31,898 nt of DNA from Firmicutes bacterium CAG:95 (GCA_000438155.1 FR902966.1:1-31898), one strand, 5' to 3'; shown: positions 1 to 7,396, counted from the stretch's first letter. Program-made: numbers and translations. The notes: a model not told the origin generated them from the letters alone.

Positions 1-539
1 AGCCACGGCAGAGGAAATTCAAGAAGCTATGATGAGAAAAATGGATATAAAGAAGCAAAAAGCAGGAAATATATCCAAAATCAAGGGAAATCAGGAAACA
101 AGTGATAGAGTGTATGGGAGATATTGGACATAATGAAGCTTCAAGAAGTGAAAATGTCCAAAAACAAGCCACGGCAGAGGAAATTCAAGAAGCTATAATG
201 AGAAAAATGGACATAAGGAAGAAAAAAGCAGGAAATATATCCAAAATCAAGGGAAATCAGGAAACAAGAGATAGAGTCTATGGGAGATAGTGGACATAAT
301 GAAGCTTCAAGAAGTGAATATGTCCAAAAACAAGCCACGGCAGAGGAAATTCAAGAAGCTATAATGAGAAAAATGGACATAAGGAAGAAAAAAGCAGGAA
401 ATATATCCAAAATCAAGGGAAATCAGGAAACAAGTGATAGAGTTTATGGGAGATATTGGACATAATGGAGCTTCAAGAAGTGAATATATCCAAAATCAGA
501 CCATAGCATAGAAACCAGCATAAATAGGAAAGCTACAAT
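1..539. repeat. Nested tandem repeat array, 83-bp half units in 166-bp dimers
   Basis: The motif TGGACATAA (TGGATATAA in the first copy) recurs at 42, 125, 208, 291, 374 and 457, exactly 83 bp apart. Half units alternate between two types. Type A contains GAAGCTTCAAGAAG and AAGCCACGGCAGAGG. Type B contains ATATCCAAAATCAAGGG and GAAACAAG. Neighbouring halves are only roughly 60% alike, while same-type halves 166 bp apart are nearly identical. The array begins before the window and decays at 457-539, where the last half starts as type A and becomes type B-like. Each A half has arms TGGACATA/TATGTCCA around the palindrome GAAGCTTC. The period is not a multiple of three, so this is not one long repetitive protein. 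Confidence 0.9.
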
Positions 540-585
540 GGAAAAGACAACAGCGTGAGTGGTGGGCGGACAAAATTCTGGACAT

Positions 586-669
586 AACAGAGTAAACACA
601 ACAGCACAAACACAACAGCACAAACCCAACAGCACAAACACAACAGAGTAAACACAACCGCGTAAACTC
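586..669. repeat. 14-bp tandem repeat, six copies
   Basis: Six consecutive 14-bp units follow the pattern AACAGCACAAACAC. Units 1 and 5 read AACAGAGTAAACAC, units 2 and 4 are identical, unit 3 differs by one base and unit 6 is the most divergent (AACCGCGTAAACTC). A partial seventh AACAG follows at 670. It sits seven bases after another TGGACATAA (579-587), the hallmark of the larger array, and runs into the downstream terminator. No reading frame in it looks coding. Confidence 0.92.
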
Positions 670-675
670 AACAGA

Positions 676-709
676 AAAATACCCCCGTACATCAACCGAT
701 GTACGGGGG
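676..709 (-). terminator. Intrinsic terminator of the minus-strand lipoprotein gene
   Basis: A perfect 12-bp stem (CCCCCGTACATC at 682-693, GATGTACGGGGG at 698-709) encloses the four-base loop AACC. Read on the minus strand it is followed at once by TATTTTTCTG, a U-rich tail. It lies about 37 bases after the lipoprotein stop codon, so it fits as that gene's transcription end. Confidence 0.85.
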
Positions 710-745
710 AAATCTACAAATTAATTACATTTGATCTGCAGGTAC

Positions 746-1624
746 TTACTGAACGCTTACAGAAGTGATGTGAGGGTTAACACCTTCATACCAGTATAAG
801 AAGCCTTCCATGTCAACAACATCGCCAACCTTGAGGTTCTGTACTGCCTTGTAAACATCGCTGTCCTTATCGCACAAATAAGATTCAACAGTGAAGGTGT
901 AGGTATTTCCGTCAAGGGATACATTGAAGTATAAGTCGTCGCCTTCTGTACCGGAACCATCCCACTTGTAAAGGAATGCATCACCGGCATCGTTAGCAGC
1001 TTCTACGGTCATACCCTTGAAGGATACGAACTGGTTCTGGTAATCAATTAATTCGTCCTTGCCAAGTAAATCGGTAACATCCTTAGCATCAGCAACGAAA
1101 GTATCGGTATCTTCGATTTCGTAAGTAGCATCAGTGATTTCTACTTCGCCGGACCATTCGGACTTGAAACCGGTAACTTTAATTTTGGTTCCGGGAACAA
1201 GCTTGTCATAATCTTCCTGAGAGCAGGGAAGGTTGTAAACGAAGAAAGCACCGTCCTGATTCTGGGTGTAGAAGGTAGCCTGTCCAACACCGTTGTCTTC
1301 CCACCAAGCCTGCTTAGCCTGTACATAAGTTTCGACACAAACCTCGGTATCAACAGCAGCAGCAACATAATCTGCGTAGCTCATAACGCCTTCAGCAGTA
1401 GCCGCATTTTCAGTTTCAGTCTCTGCTTCAGCTTCAGCGGTATCAGCTTCAGCAGTGTCAGCTTCAGCAGTATCTTCTGCTTCGGCAGCGTCTTCTTCAA
1501 CAGCTTCAGTAGCATCTTCTACTTCGGTAGCAACTTCTTCTGTTGTATTCTCTGTAGTCTTGGAGCAGCCTGCTGCTACAAGTACAAGAGAAAGTGCGAG
1601 TGTTACAAGTAATGATTTTTTCAT
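746..1624 (-). CDS. Acidic lipoprotein with two OB-fold-like halves
   Basis: A 292-residue exported lipoprotein of unknown function. Residues 1-20 form a lipoprotein signal peptide ending in the lipobox LVAAGC (Cys20). Residues 25-78 are a low-complexity linker of Glu, Ala, Thr and Asp with repeated AEADT units, probably a cell-wall spacer. The rest reads as two related beta-rich halves, one ending near residue 172 and one from about 190 to the end, each with a V-x-V-x-G-F/F-x-K-G-type strand pattern and a late KVGDVV or PGTKIKV turn. This resembles the OB-fold-like domains of other Firmicute lipoproteins; that is inference. The protein has no arginine and one histidine. The start is fixed by TAGGAGGAG eight bases upstream. 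It has its own promoter and a long structured leader and ends before a strong terminator, so it is probably monocistronic. Confidence 0.85.
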   Translation of the reverse strand: MKKSLLVTLALSLVLVAAGCSKTTENTTEEVATEVEDATEAVEEDAAEAEDTAEADTAEADTAEAEAETETENAATAEGVMSYADYVAAAVDTEVCVETYVQAKQAWWEDNGVGQATFYTQNQDGAFFVYNLPCSQEDYDKLVPGTKIKVTGFKSEWSGEVEITDATYEIEDTDTFVADAKDVTDLLGKDELIDYQNQFVSFKGMTVEAANDAGDAFLYKWDGSGTEGDDLYFNVSLDGNTYTFTVESYLCDKDSDVYKAVQNLKVGDVVDMEGFLYWYEGVNPHITSVSVQ

Positions 1625-1641
1625 AAAAAACTCCTCCTAAA

Positions 1642-1741
1642 TAGATGTGCTATCACACCTGGTGATAACTTCATTAGTAAAAGTTCTTTTGGCAATACAT
1701 CGGGTAATATGCATACCTGATATTGTGCATAAGAACTTTTG
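1642..1741 (-). promoter_or_regulatory. Structured 5' leader of the lipoprotein gene
   Basis: On the minus strand the transcript would first form a long extended hairpin. Outer arms AAAAGTTCTT (1740-1731) and AAGAACTTTT (1688-1679) are perfectly complementary. Inside them CAATATCAGGTA (1725-1714) pairs with TACCCGATGTATTG (1706-1693), apart from one small bulge and one mismatch, closing a seven-base loop. A second hairpin, TATCAC/GTGATA with a five-base loop (1667-1651), lies about 20 bases before the Shine-Dalgarno. There is no U-run, so it is not a plain terminator. It matches no riboswitch class I can name. A regulatory RNA or protein-bound leader is an inference. Confidence 0.55.
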
Positions 1742-1757
1742 GTTGCAACTGATAAGG

Positions 1758-1775
1758 TTGATAAAACTTTATCAA
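1758..1775 (-). promoter_or_regulatory. Palindrome, possible operator
   Basis: TTGATAAAGTTTTATCAA on the minus strand has perfect 8-bp arms around a two-base centre. It lies just downstream of the predicted transcription start (about 1784), the usual place for a repressor site. No regulator gene lies next to it. Confidence 0.4.
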
Positions 1776-1790
1776 TTAACTGCAATTCAC

Positions 1791-1818
1791 ATTATACCTT
1801 AATATTCTGATAAATCAA
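1791..1818 (-). promoter_or_regulatory. Predicted sigma-A promoter of the lipoprotein gene
   Basis: On the minus strand TTGATT (1818-1813) and TATAAT (1796-1791) are 16 bases apart. This overlaps the 3' end of the solute-binding-protein gene by four bases and gives a leader of about 160 bases, which contains the palindrome and the two hairpins. Confidence 0.55.
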
Positions 1819-3428
1819 TGGTGAATTTGCCTATTTTTCCGCTTTTTCAACGCTTCGGATATAACATATAGTAAAATTCCTGCCCATGTAACGGCGAGAG
1901 CAGTCAGCAAAAGCACTGCTGTCTGGGGCAAAGGTCCTAAATCCGTCTTGCCGGCAGAACTCATATTCTTCTGATCAAGACGGTAAAGGGAGGTTACGTC
2001 CTCAAACATTTTCTGCATAAAAGCATCATCTACCGTCTGTTTCCGACGGGTGGATTTCGTAACAATTTCGATCATCTGGCCGGCTGCGTCACGAAGGGAG
2101 GCAGAGCCATTGAATACCGGAGTTACAAAGGTGTGATCCGTATTATCTAGCAAAAGCCTGGAAGCCTTGATCTTCACATCGTAGTGCACATTGTTATCCT
2201 CACCGGCACGGGATAAATAATCCTGATATTCAGCAGAATCCTGAGCCTTTGAAGTAACAGGCACATAACCTTCGGTTTCGGAATATGCGATCTGCACGTC
2301 ATTGGTGAGCAGATACTGGGTGAACAGCCAGGAAGCAAGCACTTCCTGTGAATCCTTCTTGTTGAAGACGCAGACGGAGGGCCCCTGGGAAATCATCTGA
2401 GGATTTTCCGGATCAAACTGCGGGATCATCATAACTTCGGTGTCGAAGTCAATGAGAGCATCTTCGCTGATGTCGGAAAGCGGGGCATGGGTTCCCATCC
2501 AGGTAGCACCGGCAGTTGAGTCAATGGCGAAAACACATTGCCCTGCATTCAGGAAGTTCGCCGGATAACTGGAAATCTTGAAGGTGGAAAAGGCTCCTGT
2601 TTTCGCATGGGAAGCAATGGTATAAAGCAGCTCTGTGGTAGTATCGTTAAAAATTTCAATATCGCCGTCAGCGGTCGAATAACCGGCGCCCTTTTGCTTC
2701 AACATCTGGATCATCATGTTGTCGGTGGACTTGTCAATAAAGGGAATCATGACCTTCTGACCGTTAAGGGCAAAGGTTCCATCCGCATTCTGCTTCGTCG
2801 CAGCCTCAGAAACCTCCCAGATGAAATCCCAGGTCAGGGTTTCCGGCAGGGTATAACCAAGCTTTTCCACATAGGTCTTATTGATATAGCAGGCTTCCGT
2901 GGAGCGCATATAAGGCAGGGCATAATAATGACCGTTAAACTCACATTCCTTCAGGAACTTCGGAATGATCTCATCCTGTGTCGGACCGTCGAAGAGAAGT
3001 TCCGAACCGTCCAGCCCGTATTTTTCATTGGTAAAAAGAGTATCTAACGGAACCACGACGTTGCTTCCGGTGAGGTAAGTGGCAATGTGATCCGGATAGG
3101 TAATACAGACATTGGGTGTGGTATCCGTTGCAATGTTCGTGATGACATCGTTATAAATTTTGCCATAATCCGTATAGAGACGTAAGTTTACGGTAATATT
3201 GGGGTACAGCTCCTCGAAATCCTCAATCGCTTTTTTGTAGATTTCTGTCTGGGTTTTGTTCGTATCATTCTTTGCCCAGAAGGTGATTTCATAATTCCGG
3301 GAGGTGTCGAAGTCTTCCGGAACGGTGAAATCACTCTGCCCCCTGGAGCCGTGACAGCCGGTAAGCCCCAGGACACCGGCAATCAGGGAAAAAGTAAGCA
3401 GTAGCTTTCCAATGGTATGTTTTCTCAT
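1815..3428 (-). CDS. Sugar ABC transporter solute-binding lipoprotein with C-terminal membrane anchor
   Basis: A 537-residue extracellular solute-binding protein of family 1 (UgpB/MalE type). It has a signal peptide with lipobox GLTGC (Cys25), then the family pattern from about residue 45: a first strand ITFWAKN, a helix of the kind EDFEELYPNITV and the conserved YALPYM segment. It should capture a sugar or oligosaccharide and pass it to the two permeases encoded upstream. Unusually it ends with a proline-rich hinge, a hydrophobic helix at about 503-524 and a basic tail (KKRKNR), so it may be tethered at both ends; the usual family length is about 400-450. The start overlaps the permease stop as ATGA, with GGAGGT upstream. 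The substrate cannot be read from the sequence. Confidence 0.9.
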   Translation of the reverse strand: MRKHTIGKLLLTFSLIAGVLGLTGCHGSRGQSDFTVPEDFDTSRNYEITFWAKNDTNKTQTEIYKKAIEDFEELYPNITVNLRLYTDYGKIYNDVITNIATDTTPNVCITYPDHIATYLTGSNVVVPLDTLFTNEKYGLDGSELLFDGPTQDEIIPKFLKECEFNGHYYALPYMRSTEACYINKTYVEKLGYTLPETLTWDFIWEVSEAATKQNADGTFALNGQKVMIPFIDKSTDNMMIQMLKQKGAGYSTADGDIEIFNDTTTELLYTIASHAKTGAFSTFKISSYPANFLNAGQCVFAIDSTAGATWMGTHAPLSDISEDALIDFDTEVMMIPQFDPENPQMISQGPSVCVFNKKDSQEVLASWLFTQYLLTNDVQIAYSETEGYVPVTSKAQDSAEYQDYLSRAGEDNNVHYDVKIKASRLLLDNTDHTFVTPVFNGSASLRDAAGQMIEIVTKSTRRKQTVDDAFMQKMFEDVTSLYRLDQKNMSSAGKTDLGPLPQTAVLLLTALAVTWAGILLYVISEALKKRKNRQIHH

Positions 3429-4288
3429 CCCTTTGTACCTCCTCTCGATACACCTGCCATGACCTTTTTACGGAAAATCAGGAACAATACAATAAGCGGC
3501 AGGGAGATAACCACAACCGCAGCCATCATGGCGGGGATGTTCTCACGTCCGAAGCCGTTTTCACGGATTTCCTGAATGCCGTTGGAGACCAGATAATAGT
3601 TCGGATCATCGGTAATCAATCGCGGCCATACATAGGAATTCCAGCATTCAATGACCTTCAGGATAATGATGGTAATGAGGGTCGGGCGGCAGATCGGGAT
3701 CATGACCTTACGCAGATAGCGCAGATCCGAGGTGCCATCCACCTTGGCAGCATAATAAAGCTCGTCCGGGATCTGGGCGAAATTCTCACGCAGCAGATAG
3801 ATATAGAAAACCGAGGTCACGGACGGCAGAATCAGTCCTAAAAAGCTGTTGCGCAGATCAAGGTTTGTGATGGTGACAAAGTTCGTGATGATGACAAGCT
3901 CATTCGGAATCATCATTAAGGACAGGAACAGGGCAAAGGCAATGTTTTTGCCGCGGAATTCCAGTCTCGCAAAGGCAAATGCCGCAAGAGTGATCACGAT
4001 CAGCATAATCGCTGTAGTAATCACGGTAAAAATCAGGGTGTTCCATAAATATCTGCCCAGAGAAACCGTGGTAAATGCATCGATGTAATTCTGCATTGTC
4101 GGTGACAGGGTGAAGAATGACGGAACGTATTCACTGTTGTAGGAGCTGTAGCTTTTTACGGAGGTCAGGATCATCCAGTAAAAAGGAAACAGAACCATGA
4201 CCGCCCAGAGGATCAGCAGGGTATAAATGACAACATTTCTGACAATGCCTTTTGCTTTGGCAGATTTTTCAAGCTTTTCGTAGTCCAT
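3425..4288 (-). CDS. Sugar ABC transporter permease, MalG type
   Basis: A 287-residue inner permease subunit of the CUT1 sugar transporter family. About six membrane helices are visible, beginning with a helix at VIYTLLILWAVMVLFPFYW, followed by a large extracellular stretch. The EAA loop that docks on the ATPase is seen as AAKVDGTSDLRYLRKVMIPI. I chose the ATG at 4288 because a GGAGG lies eight bases before it and directly abuts the stop of the preceding permease; the ATG nine codons earlier lies inside the end of that upstream gene and lacks a ribosome binding site. The stop overlaps the binding-protein start by four bases, a sign of translational coupling. Confidence 0.93.
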   Translation of the reverse strand: MDYEKLEKSAKAKGIVRNVVIYTLLILWAVMVLFPFYWMILTSVKSYSSYNSEYVPSFFTLSPTMQNYIDAFTTVSLGRYLWNTLIFTVITTAIMLIVITLAAFAFARLEFRGKNIAFALFLSLMMIPNELVIITNFVTITNLDLRNSFLGLILPSVTSVFYIYLLRENFAQIPDELYYAAKVDGTSDLRYLRKVMIPICRPTLITIIILKVIECWNSYVWPRLITDDPNYYLVSNGIQEIRENGFGRENIPAMMAAVVVISLPLIVLFLIFRKKVMAGVSRGGTKG

Positions 4289-4301
4289 GGCAGTGTCCTC
4301 C

Positions 4302-5195
4302 TTAATAATATACATGCTTTTTGCTGACCAGCAGATTAATGCAGGTAATGGTCAGAACAATGGTAAACAGGATGATGGCGGCTGCCGATGCATAGGAAGG
4401 ATAGCCACCGCTGTTACCGTAAAGCATGTCGTAAACATAGCCGACGATGGTGTTCATTTCAGCGGCATTCAGATCGGTACCGAACAACGCAACGGCATCA
4501 CTGTAGGCCTTGAATGCACCGATGAATCCGGTGATGACCAGATAAAAAATCATGGGAGAGATCATCGGAAGGGTAATCTTACGGAAGATCCTCGTACGTG
4601 AGGTGCCATCCACCCTGGCGGCATTGTAATAGGTCTGGTTTACCGAAGCCAGTGCGCTTGTCAGGATCAGAATTTTAAAGGGAAGAACTACCCATATGGT
4701 GTAAAAACAAAGCACGAACATTTTTGCCCAGTAGGGACCATCAATGAAATCCACGGAATGTCCGCCGAAAGCCTGGATCAGAAGATTCACCATTCCATCT
4801 GTGTAGGCGGTCTTTTTGAACAGAATCATAAATACCAGACCGACAGCCAGGGTGTTTGTTACATAAGGCAGAAAGTAGATTGTTTCAAACAGCTCCTTCA
4901 AGGGTTTGATGGAGCTTAAGCCAAGCGAAATGAACAGTGCAAGGAGCGTGGACACCGGAACGGTGATGATAACCAGGATAAAGGTGTTCTTAACCGCCTG
5001 CAGAAAATAAGTATCATGCAGTACATAGGAATAATTATAAAGTCCGACGCCAAAGTAGGTCTGGGATGCGGAATTATAGCCTTCCTCAAAGGAATATACA
5101 AATACATCAATTAAAGGATAAATCATAAATACACAAAGAAACAGGAACGCAGGCAGCAGATAAAGCCACCCCTTGAGGTTGTTTTTTTCTATCAT
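4302..5195 (-). CDS. Sugar ABC transporter permease, MalF type
   Basis: A 297-residue permease subunit that pairs with the MalG-type protein encoded next. The N-terminus shows the classical GWLYLLPAFLFLCVFMIYPL first helix of short MalF/UgpA-type permeases, without the long MalF periplasmic loop. Six helices are expected. The EAA coupling loop reads NAARVDGTSRTRIFRKITLP. AAGGAGA stands a suitable distance upstream of the ATG. The gene follows the ATPase after a gap of 60 bases in the same operon. It is a CUT1 family importer subunit; the sugar is unknown. Confidence 0.93.
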   Translation of the reverse strand: MIEKNNLKGWLYLLPAFLFLCVFMIYPLIDVFVYSFEEGYNSASQTYFGVGLYNYSYVLHDTYFLQAVKNTFILVIITVPVSTLLALFISLGLSSIKPLKELFETIYFLPYVTNTLAVGLVFMILFKKTAYTDGMVNLLIQAFGGHSVDFIDGPYWAKMFVLCFYTIWVVLPFKILILTSALASVNQTYYNAARVDGTSRTRIFRKITLPMISPMIFYLVITGFIGAFKAYSDAVALFGTDLNAAEMNTIVGYVYDMLYGNSGGYPSYASAAAIILFTIVLTITCINLLVSKKHVYY

Positions 5196-5255
5196 GTCGG
5201 GAATCTCCTTCCTTATCCAACCGATAAGTCATTATAGGGTATACAGGCTGCAGAA

Positions 5256-6359
5256 TCAGGATCCGGTGTAGGGAATCCTTTCCTGCGTATCCTTATGGAA
5301 CAAAAATACCTTATTGGGCTTCAAATCAAAGGAAACAACCAAAGAGCCGGTGTCTACGGAGTTCTCTGCACTGATAATGGAACGGATGGTGGCATTTTCG
5401 GACTCTTCTTTGGTAGAAACGACACTTACATCACGTCCCATGACTTCAATACGGCTCAGATTACAGTGGAGCGCACCGTTTTCGTTCAGGATAAAGCCCT
5501 CCGGACGAACGCCGACCCAGACCTCCTGATCCGGAACATTTCCAGCCTTCAAAATGGCATCCTTTCCTATATATATGGTGTGATCCTTCACCTGTCCACG
5601 GAAAACATTAATCGGAGGAGTCCCGAGGAACTTCGCAACGAACAGATTGGCAGGATTGTCATAAACCTCCTGAGGCTTTCCGATCTGCTGGATCACGCCC
5701 TCTTTCATGACAATGATCATATCGGAAATGCTCATGGCTTCTTCCTGATCGTGGGTGACGAAGACCGTTGTGATTTTGGTTTCACACTGGATCCGGCGCA
5801 GCTCCTCACGGGTCTGCAGGCGGAGTCTGGCATCCAGATTGGATAAAGGCTCGTCAAGGAGAAGAACCTTCGGCATTTTTACTAACGCACGGGCAATGGC
5901 AACACGCTGCTGCTGACCACCGGAAAGCTCACTGGGCTTACGATCCATCAGCATTTCAATCTGAACAAGCTTTGCAGCCTCTAATACGCGGCGGTTCATT
6001 TCCTCTTTGGAGAGCTTGTCCTTTCCTTTTAAATTTTCAAGAGGAAACTGGATGTTCTGCTTTACTGTCAGATGCGGGTACAGGGCATAGTTCTGGAAAA
6101 CCAGTCCGACGCCTCTGTTTTCTGCAGGAAGATTAGTTACATCATCCTCTCCGAAGAAAATTTTGCCTTCACTTGGCTTTAACAGACCGCTGATTAAATT
6201 CAAAGCAGTACTTTTGCCACAGCCGGAAGGACCGAGAAGTCCGATCAGCCTGCCGTCCGGAATTTCAAAGGAAAAATCGTTGACGGCAATGATATCCTCG
6301 CGTACTTTTTTGTTGCGGTTAGGAAATCTTTTCGTTAAGTGCTCTAATACAATTTTCAT
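5256..6359 (-). CDS. Sugar ABC transporter ATPase, MsmK/UgpC type
   Basis: A 367-residue ATP-binding subunit that powers the importer encoded downstream. Walker A is GPSGCGKST (43-51), the Q-loop is VFQNYALYPH, the signature is LSGGQQQR (145-152), Walker B is VLLLDEP (165-171) and the switch histidine is in VFVTHDQEEA. The C-terminal third is the TOBE/OB-type regulatory domain of the MalK group (for example VWVGVRPEGF). A full-length ATPase in the same operon is notable because many Firmicutes supply CUT1 transporters from one shared msmK gene elsewhere. A run of G residues (AAGGGGGA) before the ATG is the ribosome binding site, 15 bases after the FRG gene. Confidence 0.95.
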   Translation of the reverse strand: MKIVLEHLTKRFPNRNKKVREDIIAVNDFSFEIPDGRLIGLLGPSGCGKSTALNLISGLLKPSEGKIFFGEDDVTNLPAENRGVGLVFQNYALYPHLTVKQNIQFPLENLKGKDKLSKEEMNRRVLEAAKLVQIEMLMDRKPSELSGGQQQRVAIARALVKMPKVLLLDEPLSNLDARLRLQTREELRRIQCETKITTVFVTHDQEEAMSISDMIIVMKEGVIQQIGKPQEVYDNPANLFVAKFLGTPPINVFRGQVKDHTIYIGKDAILKAGNVPDQEVWVGVRPEGFILNENGALHCNLSRIEVMGRDVSVVSTKEESENATIRSIISAENSVDTGSLVVSFDLKPNKVFLFHKDTQERIPYTGS

Positions 6360-6374
6360 AGGGTCCCCCTTTTC

Positions 6375-7124
6375 TTAAATCCCGTAGGAATCTCGTAAGT
6401 CGCTGGAAATGTGGTCAAGATCCGGATAAATGGATCCCTCCGTGATACCGAACACCCGCAGGCTGTCGATGAAGTATTTCTTGCGCTCACATGGAATAAT
6501 AATCTTATATAAGGTATTCTCATCACAGATATCTTCGAGTCTCTGCAGAGAATTGTGTACAGTGAAGTTTGACTGTTGCGCATACATACGCAGGTTGTTG
6601 TCGGTAGAGCTGCAGGCAAGGATGCGGTCGGCAACCTCCGGATTGTGGTGATTGTGCTTGAAGGCCGGCAGCAGCATTTCCTGTGTGGTATCCGCATCAA
6701 TCGGATAAATGCAGTGTCCGAAGCCCTCCCGTTCATTGAGACGGGCCGGAACCAGAACCCATACGCAGGCATCCAGTGTCGGCTGTACCTTATAGGTTTC
6801 GGTTGCAAAGAAGGATGCAATCAACGGTGACTGGCTCCAGTCCAGCATCCGTGTAGGAAGTCCGTAGTGCTGCATAATGGAAACCCAGGCAGCGTAGTTA
6901 TGTTTTTCCGGGGGATTCTTCATAATCTGTCTTGCCCGGATATAAAAATCGTTGGTGATGTAACGCTCCACGTCAATCCGCTTCTGGCTCCGCTGAATCG
7001 AAGGGATTAAGGACAGCTCCGAATTCTCTTCGCCGCGATACCACAGCTTCAACCCATGCTTTTGGGTCAGGCCGCTTACGAAATGAAGCAGCTCATCCAT
7101 GGTATGAATATCCTGAATGATCAT
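6375..7124 (-). CDS. FRG-domain protein
   Basis: A 249-residue soluble protein with an FRG domain, named for a conserved F/Y-R-G motif. Here it reads WYRGEE near residue 28, followed by LIPSIQR and by the hallmark segment MQHYGLPTRMLDWS and LIASFFAT. The biochemical role of the domain is not settled. FRG proteins are often reported near phage-defence or mobile loci, but here the gene is the first cistron of a sugar ABC operon. I chose the ATG at 7124 because GAGGT precedes it by eight bases and because the earlier in-frame ATG (7157) would almost coincide with the predicted transcription start. No signal peptide or membrane helix is visible. A sensor or modifying role for the transporter is speculation. 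Confidence 0.82.
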   Translation of the reverse strand: MIIQDIHTMDELLHFVSGLTQKHGLKLWYRGEENSELSLIPSIQRSQKRIDVERYITNDFYIRARQIMKNPPEKHNYAAWVSIMQHYGLPTRMLDWSQSPLIASFFATETYKVQPTLDACVWVLVPARLNEREGFGHCIYPIDADTTQEMLLPAFKHNHHNPEVADRILACSSTDNNLRMYAQQSNFTVHNSLQRLEDICDENTLYKIIIPCERKKYFIDSLRVFGITEGSIYPDLDHISSDLRDSYGI

Positions 7125-7167
7125 GATCAAGTACCTCGTGTGATAAATAATAAACAATACCAGTCTG

Positions 7168-7196
7168 ATTATAGGCTATTTCCATGCATTTCACAA
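7168..7196 (-). promoter_or_regulatory. Predicted sigma-A promoter of the FRG/sugar ABC operon
   Basis: On the minus strand TTGTGA (7196-7191) and TATAAT (7173-7168) are separated by exactly 17 bases. Transcription should begin near 7161, giving a leader of about 37 bases before the FRG start codon. No clear operator palindrome or catabolite-control (cre) box was recognised around it. Confidence 0.7.
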
Positions 7197-7215
7197 GTCG
7201 GAAGTCGATAAGGAA

Positions 7216-7244
7216 TTGTGTTTCTTACGATTTTATATTATGAT
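7216..7244 (+). promoter_or_regulatory. Predicted promoter of the thioesterase gene
   Basis: TTGTGT (7216-7221) and TATGAT (7239-7244) lie 17 bases apart on the plus strand, back to back with the minus-strand promoter at 7168-7196. The start of transcription would fall at about 7251, at the foot of the palindromic element. Confidence 0.5.
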
Positions 7245-7245
7245 G

Positions 7246-7396
7246 TAAGGAGTGCAAAGAAAAACAAGCGGCTGCGAAGCAGACATTTGTTTTTCTGCAC
7301 TCCTTAACGAGCATGCGTCTGTCAGAGACAGACAGGGAGTGCGGAGCACGGGCATGCGAGTATGGAAAGAAGAAGAGAACAAGCGGCTGCGAAGCA
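7246..7396. repeat. Palindromic element in the thioesterase leader
   Basis: A long imperfect palindrome runs from 7246 to 7306: the left arm TAAGGAGTGCA then GAAAAACAA (with two extra A) matches the right arm TTGTTTTTC then TGCACTCCTTA. The loop holds a mini-hairpin GCT-GCGA-AGC. A second hairpin follows with arms GTCTGTC (7317-7323) and GACAGAC (7327-7333) and a three-base loop. A 19-base direct repeat, AACAAGCGGCTGCGAAGCA, occurs at 7263-7281 and 7378-7396, just before the real start codon. This looks like a dispersed intergenic element of the REP/MITE kind, but only one copy is in view. Confidence 0.6.

Noticed and set aside
1..669. CRISPR array
   Set aside because: The repeats are contiguous 83/166-bp and 14-bp tandem units without unique spacers, and no cas gene is nearby.
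444..695. Minus-strand hydrophobic ORF of 83 codons
   Set aside because: It reads through the terminator stem and the 14-bp repeat on the opposite strand; its cysteine- and valine-rich composition comes from the repeat, and it has no ribosome binding site.
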